A DNA stretch of 64,000 nt from contig URCQ01000001.1 in assembly GCA_900546435.1 (NCBI GenBank), forward strand, positions 1 through 64,000. Direction: 5' to 3'. Positions 59,470 through 64,000 of this stretch are shown in pieces. The notes below the pieces were generated by a model. That model saw nothing but the letters and a program-made list of their open reading frames with translations. It did no database searches and was not told the DNA's origin. The DNA comes from an uncultured Pseudobutyrivibrio sp. Its GTDB lineage: Bacteria; Bacillota; Clostridia; Lachnospirales; Lachnospiraceae. Each line of letters starts with the position of its first letter. Position 1 is the first letter of the stretch. Position numbers and translations under genes: made by a program.

Positions 59470-60219
59470 TTATAATGCCTGCAAGAATGAGAGTATATAT
59501 TGGTTCAGCTCTTTTCTTGCAGAAGCACTGGCAAAGTTATGGTTTGCACCTTCGATGGTCTGATAGGTGCATGTTCCAGAATAAAGTGTTTCATATTTGT
59601 GGCAGGTGGCATCGTCTACTAAATCATCAGCGGTACCGCGAACGATAAGGACAGGACCTTCGTAGCCAGCAGCGGAAGAAAACGGCTCGTACTGGTATAA
59701 ATCATGATTAAAAGATGTTGCAAAGCAAAGTCCTTCAATATCAGCACTTGTGATGCCTTTTGCCTCCATAGCTTCGGCGCGTTCCTTACATCCAAACCAC
59801 ATACCGGCGCCCGGACACATAAGAATCAATGCGTAAGGGTTTACTCTTGGAGCAGCAGTAGCGGCTGCGTAGCCGCCCATGCTCTGACCGGAAAGAATTA
59901 CCTTTTCCGGATCAGCAAAATCCTGCTGTTTTGTCCAATTCATGATATCTTCAATATCTTCAAGAATGCCGGTAAATGTCATATCTTCAAATTCTCCATC
60001 ACTCTCCCCGTTTCCGAATAAATCGAAACGTACGCTGGCAAAACCGTGCTTTGCAAGAAATCTTGCCGTTTGCGTATAACTGTTTTTATAGCCGCTCTTA
60101 TTTCCAGTAAAGCCATGTACATTTACAATGGCAGGAAAATGTGAACCCTCATCCGGGATATCTACAATGCCGCGTAAAACGTGACCGGAACGATTGGTAA
60201 GTTCGACTTGTCTGATCAA
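59470..60219 (-). CDS. Alpha/beta hydrolase, cinnamoyl-esterase/serine aminopeptidase-like
   Basis: A 249-residue cytoplasmic alpha/beta hydrolase. The oxyanion region is NVHGFTGNKSGY, the RFDLFGNGESDGEFEDMT loop is typical of cinnamoyl (feruloyl) esterases and related acyl hydrolases, the nucleophile Ser lies in LSGQSMGGYAAA, the acid is in RGTADDLVD and the catalytic His in EGANHNFAS. It would hydrolyse a small ester. It is 32 bp upstream of the ene-reductase and 24 bp downstream of the transporter in the direction of transcription, so the three form one operon. Ester type is inferred from family likeness only. Confidence 0.85.
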   Translation of the reverse strand: MIRQVELTNRSGHVLRGIVDIPDEGSHFPAIVNVHGFTGNKSGYKNSYTQTARFLAKHGFASVRFDLFGNGESDGEFEDMTFTGILEDIEDIMNWTKQQDFADPEKVILSGQSMGGYAAATAAPRVNPYALILMCPGAGMWFGCKERAEAMEAKGITSADIEGLCFATSFNHDLYQYEPFSSAAGYEGPVLIVRGTADDLVDDATCHKYETLYSGTCTYQTIEGANHNFASASARKELNQYILSFLQAL

Positions 60220-60243
60220 TGTGATTTACCTCTTTTCTAAAAA

Positions 60244-61623
60244 TTATTCAGCGTTTGCAGCTTTTCTCTTATCTGCTAACTGCTGTAACATTTCTTCTGT
60301 TTTTTCTTTGGTTAATGGATATACAAACTTTAATACAAGTACAGCTAATAAGTAACCAACAACATATAAGCCAGTATAAGTTTTCCAGAGATTTCCAGCG
60401 AAAGCGTCACTCTGTACTTTCAGATTTACGTTAAATCCAGCGATGGCAAGTGCGAAACTACTCATACTTCCAGATACTGCATTTGCAAGTTTACGGAAGA
60501 AAGTGTAAGCAGAGTAAACAATACCTTCATTACGCTTTCCAGTCTGTAGTTCCTGATAATCAATGGCATCATTTACAAGTGCCCAGATCAATACCTGGAA
60601 ACCGCTGACACCAAGATAACAGATACCGTTGATGATGATAAAGAGCAAAGGATTCTTCATTGGGAAGAAGAATAAAATGGCAAATACAACGACAGAGAAA
60701 GTAGCACTGTACATAATCCATTCTTTTTTACCAAATTTCTTTGCAACGAACTTGATACCAACGAAAGCGATGAGTGACCAAAGGACACTTAACATACCAG
60801 AAATTGCCATAATAGCAACGTTTCCGAAGTAGTCACGGAATAAGTAGGTGTTCAGTCCGTTCACCATACCTGCGCCAACGATACCGATAAAGCTTGATAA
60901 CATAACACCAAGCAAAGCTTTGTTTTTGGTGATAGCTTTTAATACCTGTAAGTAATTGAGTTTTTCTTTTTCTTCTTTGATAGGTTCTGTAATGACACGT
61001 TCTTTACACCAGTTTGCTGTAATCATTAAGCAGATGAAACCGATAACGGCGCAGATAGCAGCCATAATCAGGAAATGACTAGGTACCGGCTGGTTATCCT
61101 TGTAAAGGAATAATGGACCAGCGATAACGATAACCGTCATAAAAATGGTTCCGCCAAGACTTCTGTAACGGGAAAGGTCTGTACGCTGGTTAACGTCGTC
61201 TGTCATTACACTGGAAAGACTTCCGAATGGTACGTTGACGCAAGTGTACATAATTTCGTATACAACATAAGTGATGAACATATATGCAAGACGGGCACCA
61301 TATGCGAAGTTACTTACATTGGCGAATCCTAACACACAAAGAACAGCGGTTGGGAATGCAAAAAATTTAATCCAAGGAATAAATTTACCTTTTCCTGTGT
61401 TTTTGTGGCTATCAACCAATGCACCGATGAGTGGATCGTTGATGGCATCCCATAATTTGGTTACTAACATTAAGATACCGACGTGTACTGGATTTACTTT
61501 TAATACCAATGTGTAAAAAATTGCCAGATACATAGCACGGAATTGTTCCGTACAGCAACACCCTAAATCCCCCAGAGTGTAGCCGATTTTGTCCTTCATA
61601 GAAAAAGGTCTTGTTTCTTTCAT
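60244..61623 (-). CDS. GPH-family MFS symporter of the ene-reductase operon
   Basis: A 459-residue membrane protein with about twelve hydrophobic segments. GPH marks are IGYTLGDLGCCCTEQFRAMYLAIFYTL, KLWDAINDPLIGALVDS and the loop KGKFIPWIKFF. It is the first gene of the operon; on the minus strand CGAGAGGTATTTTATT precedes the ATG. Although the family is named for glycosides, members also import other small organic solutes, including conjugated aromatic compounds. It diverges from an AraC-type regulator, which probably controls it. Confidence 0.9.
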   Translation of the reverse strand: MKETRPFSMKDKIGYTLGDLGCCCTEQFRAMYLAIFYTLVLKVNPVHVGILMLVTKLWDAINDPLIGALVDSHKNTGKGKFIPWIKFFAFPTAVLCVLGFANVSNFAYGARLAYMFITYVVYEIMYTCVNVPFGSLSSVMTDDVNQRTDLSRYRSLGGTIFMTVIVIAGPLFLYKDNQPVPSHFLIMAAICAVIGFICLMITANWCKERVITEPIKEEKEKLNYLQVLKAITKNKALLGVMLSSFIGIVGAGMVNGLNTYLFRDYFGNVAIMAISGMLSVLWSLIAFVGIKFVAKKFGKKEWIMYSATFSVVVFAILFFFPMKNPLLFIIINGICYLGVSGFQVLIWALVNDAIDYQELQTGKRNEGIVYSAYTFFRKLANAVSGSMSSFALAIAGFNVNLKVQSDAFAGNLWKTYTGLYVVGYLLAVLVLKFVYPLTKEKTEEMLQQLADKRKAANAE

Positions 61624-61792
61624 AATAAAATACCTCTCGTTTTATAATGTTTTGGTAGCTACAATATTATTATAGAAACAAAAAAAGAAGTCACATATAC
61701 AAAAATTGCTTGCAAACTACGAAAAATTGATATATCGTTAAAATTGACAAAATGAACAAAAAATATAGGAAAGGAATGTGCAAAGTGAACAT

Positions 61793-62653
61793 ATGAAGAG
61801 ACAGGGATATGAAATGGAGTATGTAAAGATTGTGGAGAGCGGTCAGAGAAGCTTTGGACAAAACAATCGTCATACCATTATTTTTGTGGTTGGCGGTGTT
61901 TCCTATTTGCAGGCGGAGGAAAAGCACGAAGTCTGTATGATGGAGGATCTGATTTTTATCAAACCGGGAAATCGTATCAAATTGGAATACCGAAAAAACA
62001 AATATCCGTTGGAACTTTATGTTCTTTATATTGGGTCGGATCTGCTGCAGGTTCTTTCAGATGAGCATACAGATTTGAATGCCTCGTTTGATGTCGTACC
62101 ATTTCAGGTAAAAATGGTACATGCAGAGAGTGAAGGGGCAATGCTGATCAAGAACATTTCAAAAAAACTGTATGCAATGGCAACAGAAGAACAAAAATTT
62201 GCACATGCCTTGTATGAGAAGAGTCTGTTATCCATGCTGCTCATTTTAGCGTTGCGCTCGTCTGTGCAGGAAGACAGGCAGCATAAGGTGAATAAGAAAA
62301 AACATGTGGTGATGGATGATATCTTTATTTATATTAAGGAACATTTAACGGAGGATATTACGCTAGAACGTTTAGAGGATGAATTCTATGTCAGCCGGTA
62401 TCACATTGTAAGAGAATTTAAAAAAATGACTGGAGAGACACCACATGCTTATATTGTAAAGGCAAGACTTGACCTTTGCAGACGTTATATTGAGCAGGGA
62501 AAAAGCATTCGCGAAGTGTATGAACTGGGGGGATTTGGTGGGTACAACCATTTCTTTCGGGCATTTAAGAAAGAATATGGTGTGACACCTATGCAATATT
62601 ATAAGAATTTACAGATTGATCGAAGTGTGGATGAAAAATCACGCATTTCCTAA
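61793..62653 (+). CDS. AraC-family regulator divergent from the ene-reductase operon
   Basis: A protein of about 286 residues. The N-terminal half is a small cupin-like sensor (NNRHTIIFVVGGVSYLQAEEKHEV, LIFIKPGNRIKL). The C-terminal 100 residues hold two HTH motifs (ITLERLEDEFYVSRYHIVREFKKMTGETPHAYI and GKSIREVYELGGFGGYNHFFRAFKKEYGVTPMQYY). Start is uncertain: GTG 61778, ATG 61793 and ATG 61814 are in frame, and AGGAAAGGA at 61767-61775 is too near the first and far from the second. Position indicates control of the divergent transporter-esterase-reductase operon in response to its substrate. Confidence 0.88.
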   Translation: MKRQGYEMEYVKIVESGQRSFGQNNRHTIIFVVGGVSYLQAEEKHEVCMMEDLIFIKPGNRIKLEYRKNKYPLELYVLYIGSDLLQVLSDEHTDLNASFDVVPFQVKMVHAESEGAMLIKNISKKLYAMATEEQKFAHALYEKSLLSMLLILALRSSVQEDRQHKVNKKKHVVMDDIFIYIKEHLTEDITLERLEDEFYVSRYHIVREFKKMTGETPHAYIVKARLDLCRRYIEQGKSIREVYELGGFGGYNHFFRAFKKEYGVTPMQYYKNLQIDRSVDEKSRIS

Positions 62654-62695
62654 TGCTGTCATATAGTAAAGAGACGATGGCTGCAGGAGAAAAAA

Positions 62696-63952
62696 ATGGA
62701 TGTGACAACACCAGGAAAAATAGGATTTGCATCTTCAGGAGAACTCGCAATTGAATTATATGATAGTAGTAACAGAGGACCGGTGCGTGGGGCACAGGTG
62801 AGCATTTACCGGGCGTCAGATGGCGAGAAAATAGCCAGTTATGTTTCGGACGAAGCAGGACAGATTCCGGATATACGTCTGGAAACACCGCCGTTAGAAT
62901 ACAGCTTAGAATCGCAGGCAATGGGGATACCTTATGGACAATATAATATCGTGGTAGAAGCTGCAGGGTATGAAACGTTAGAACTGACAGATGCGGAGGT
63001 ATTGCCGCAGGAATTGTCACTACAGCCGGTTCCTTTGATTCCCGTGGGAAGTATGACAGGAAAAACAGAAGAAATTGTGGTGCCCGGCAATACGCTTTAT
63101 GTACCGGCAACACCGAAAATTCCAGAGACAGAGGTAAAACCGGTCACAGAAACCGGAGAAATTGTTTTAAGCCGTGTGGTGATTCCAGAGTATGTTATTG
63201 TGCATGATGGAGTACCATCAGATGCAAAAGCGAAGAATTATTATGTGACATATCCGGATTATATCAAAAATGTGGCATCCAGTGAAATCTATGCGACCTG
63301 GCCGGATGCTGCAATTCGTGCAAATGTACTTGCCATTATGTCATTTACGTTAAATCGTGTTTACACAGAATGGTACCGTGGCAAAGGGTATGATTTTACC
63401 ATTACATCATCAACGGCATATGATCAAAAATGGTCTTATGGACGTACTATCTTTGAATCAATTTCGCAAGTGGTCGATGAAATGTATACCAATTATCTGG
63501 CACGACCAAATGTCAAGCAACCAATTTTGACGCAATATTGTGACGGGAAAAATGTACGATGTCCAAAGTGGCTCAGCCAGTGGGGCTCGAAGGATTTGGC
63601 AGATCAGGGACTTCGCACTATAGAAATTCTTCGCTATTATTATGGTAGTAATATCTATATTAGCACAGCAGAAGAAATCAGCGGCATACCGACATCCTGG
63701 GCAGGAGAACTGTCCGTGGGTTCAGAAGGGAAAAAGGTGAGCCAGCTGCAGGAACATCTGAATGTGATTGCAGGGGATTACCCGGCGATTCCGCGTGTGG
63801 CTGTGGATGGTATTTATGGACCTTTGACAGCGGAAGCGGTGCGTACCTTCCAATCTGTTTTTGGACTGCCGGCAACAGGTGTGGTAGACTATCGTACATG
63901 GTATAAAATTTCCCAGATTTATGTGGGTGTGACAGGAATTGCAGAGTTATAA
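62696..63952 (+). CDS. SpoIID-like protein with carboxypeptidase-regulatory-like and peptidoglycan-binding domains
   Basis: A 418-residue protein. Residues about 15-110 resemble a carboxypeptidase regulatory-like (beta-sandwich) domain (LAIELYDSSNRGPVRGAQVSIY...YNIVVEAAGYETLEL). A linker follows, then a SpoIID-like domain (about 185-325; KNVASSEIYATWPDAAIRANVLAIMSFTLNRVYTEW and GLRTIEILRYYYGSN). The C-terminus (about 340-405) is a PG_binding_1 domain (VGSEGKKVSQLQEHLN, DGIYGPLTAEAVRTFQSVFGLPATGVVD). SpoIID domains act on glycan strands during sporulation or cell wall turnover. There is no signal peptide, which is unusual for a wall-binding protein. CTGCAGGAGA precedes the ATG. Confidence 0.8.
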   Translation: MDVTTPGKIGFASSGELAIELYDSSNRGPVRGAQVSIYRASDGEKIASYVSDEAGQIPDIRLETPPLEYSLESQAMGIPYGQYNIVVEAAGYETLELTDAEVLPQELSLQPVPLIPVGSMTGKTEEIVVPGNTLYVPATPKIPETEVKPVTETGEIVLSRVVIPEYVIVHDGVPSDAKAKNYYVTYPDYIKNVASSEIYATWPDAAIRANVLAIMSFTLNRVYTEWYRGKGYDFTITSSTAYDQKWSYGRTIFESISQVVDEMYTNYLARPNVKQPILTQYCDGKNVRCPKWLSQWGSKDLADQGLRTIEILRYYYGSNIYISTAEEISGIPTSWAGELSVGSEGKKVSQLQEHLNVIAGDYPAIPRVAVDGIYGPLTAEAVRTFQSVFGLPATGVVDYRTWYKISQIYVGVTGIAEL

Positions 63953-63986
63953 AAAATAACAGAGATACTGGAAAAGAGGAAATACA

Positions 63987-64000
63987 ATGGCAAAATGGCT
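63987..64000 (+). CDS. First codons of the next gene (truncated by window edge)
   Basis: AAAAGAGGAAATACA precedes an ATG at 63987 followed by GCAAAATGGCT (MAKW...). It lies 34 bp after the SpoIID-like gene, so it is probably the next member of that operon. Nothing can be said about function. Confidence 0.5.

Noticed and set aside
61691..61927. Minus-strand ORF overlapping the AraC gene start
   Set aside because: A hydrophobic shadow frame across the divergent promoter region and the AraC coding start; no support.
1..64000. CRISPR arrays, rRNA, tRNA, intact insertion sequences or prophage genes
   Set aside because: Looked for by eye; no regularly spaced direct repeats, no clover-leaf or rRNA-like sequence and no transposase or phage structural protein was recognised.

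Overview
The window looks like chromosome of an anaerobic, low-to-mid GC Gram-positive of the Lachnospiraceae (Clostridia), probably a gut commensal. The family signs are an H-cluster [FeFe]-hydrogenase, a glycyl-radical (anaerobic) ribonucleotide reductase, phosphotransacetylase, ECF vitamin transporters, AraC-controlled glycoside clusters with GPH-type transporters, SleB-, SpoIID- and CwlC-like wall proteins, and strong AGGAGG ribosome binding sites. Species cannot be fixed from the sequence alone. No rRNA, tRNA, CRISPR array or intact transposase was seen.

Layout. 0-0.6 kb: end of a SleB-like wall hydrolase. 0.7-4.4 kb: two-gene hydrogenase operon (GltD/NuoF-like flavoprotein plus HydA). 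4.7-9.0 kb: ECF transporter operon (S component, double ATPase, EcfT, anchored protein of unknown role). 9.1-9.7 kb: cyclophilin on the minus strand. 9.75-17.0 kb: a compact, unusual Tad-like secretion operon with a CpaF-type ATPase, one TadB/C-like membrane protein, several tiny membrane proteins sharing an N-terminal YG motif, and a large secreted beta-helix protein. 17.1-20.7 kb: CNNM/CorC-like protein, CwlC-like amidase and a TPR lipoprotein. 20.7-23.3 kb: nrdD under tandem NrdR boxes. 23.3-27.9 kb: pyrC-pyrF-pyrK-pyrD and a GNAT acetyltransferase.

27.9-46.5 kb is an accessory block lying between pyrD and pyrE. It carries an AbiEi antitoxin whose toxin gene has decayed, an XRE-regulator remnant, a VanX-like dipeptidase, an aldehyde dehydrogenase with a membrane LuxR-type regulator, a zinc-finger lipoprotein, a sortase-type surface protein, a rhamnoside/galactoside utilisation cluster (GH2, AraC, GPH transporter, GH78), a second AbiE-like toxin-antitoxin pair and an excisionase-like remnant. 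Broken genes at both edges suggest repeated insertion and decay.

46.5-53.8 kb returns to core genes: pyrE, a VanZ-like protein, a small membrane protein, an M29 aminopeptidase and purE-purM-purN-purD. 53.8-57.5 kb: DUF4250-like protein, an ECF S component divergent from a MocR/PdxR-like regulator (probably vitamin B6), and pta. 57.5-62.7 kb: an ene-reductase, alpha/beta hydrolase and GPH transporter operon divergent from an AraC regulator, which may take up, hydrolyse and reduce an unsaturated plant ester or phenolic. 62.7-64.0 kb: a SpoIID-like/peptidoglycan-binding protein and the first codons of the next gene.

The best candidate for a poorly described system is the minimal Tad-like cassette at 9.9-17.0 kb.
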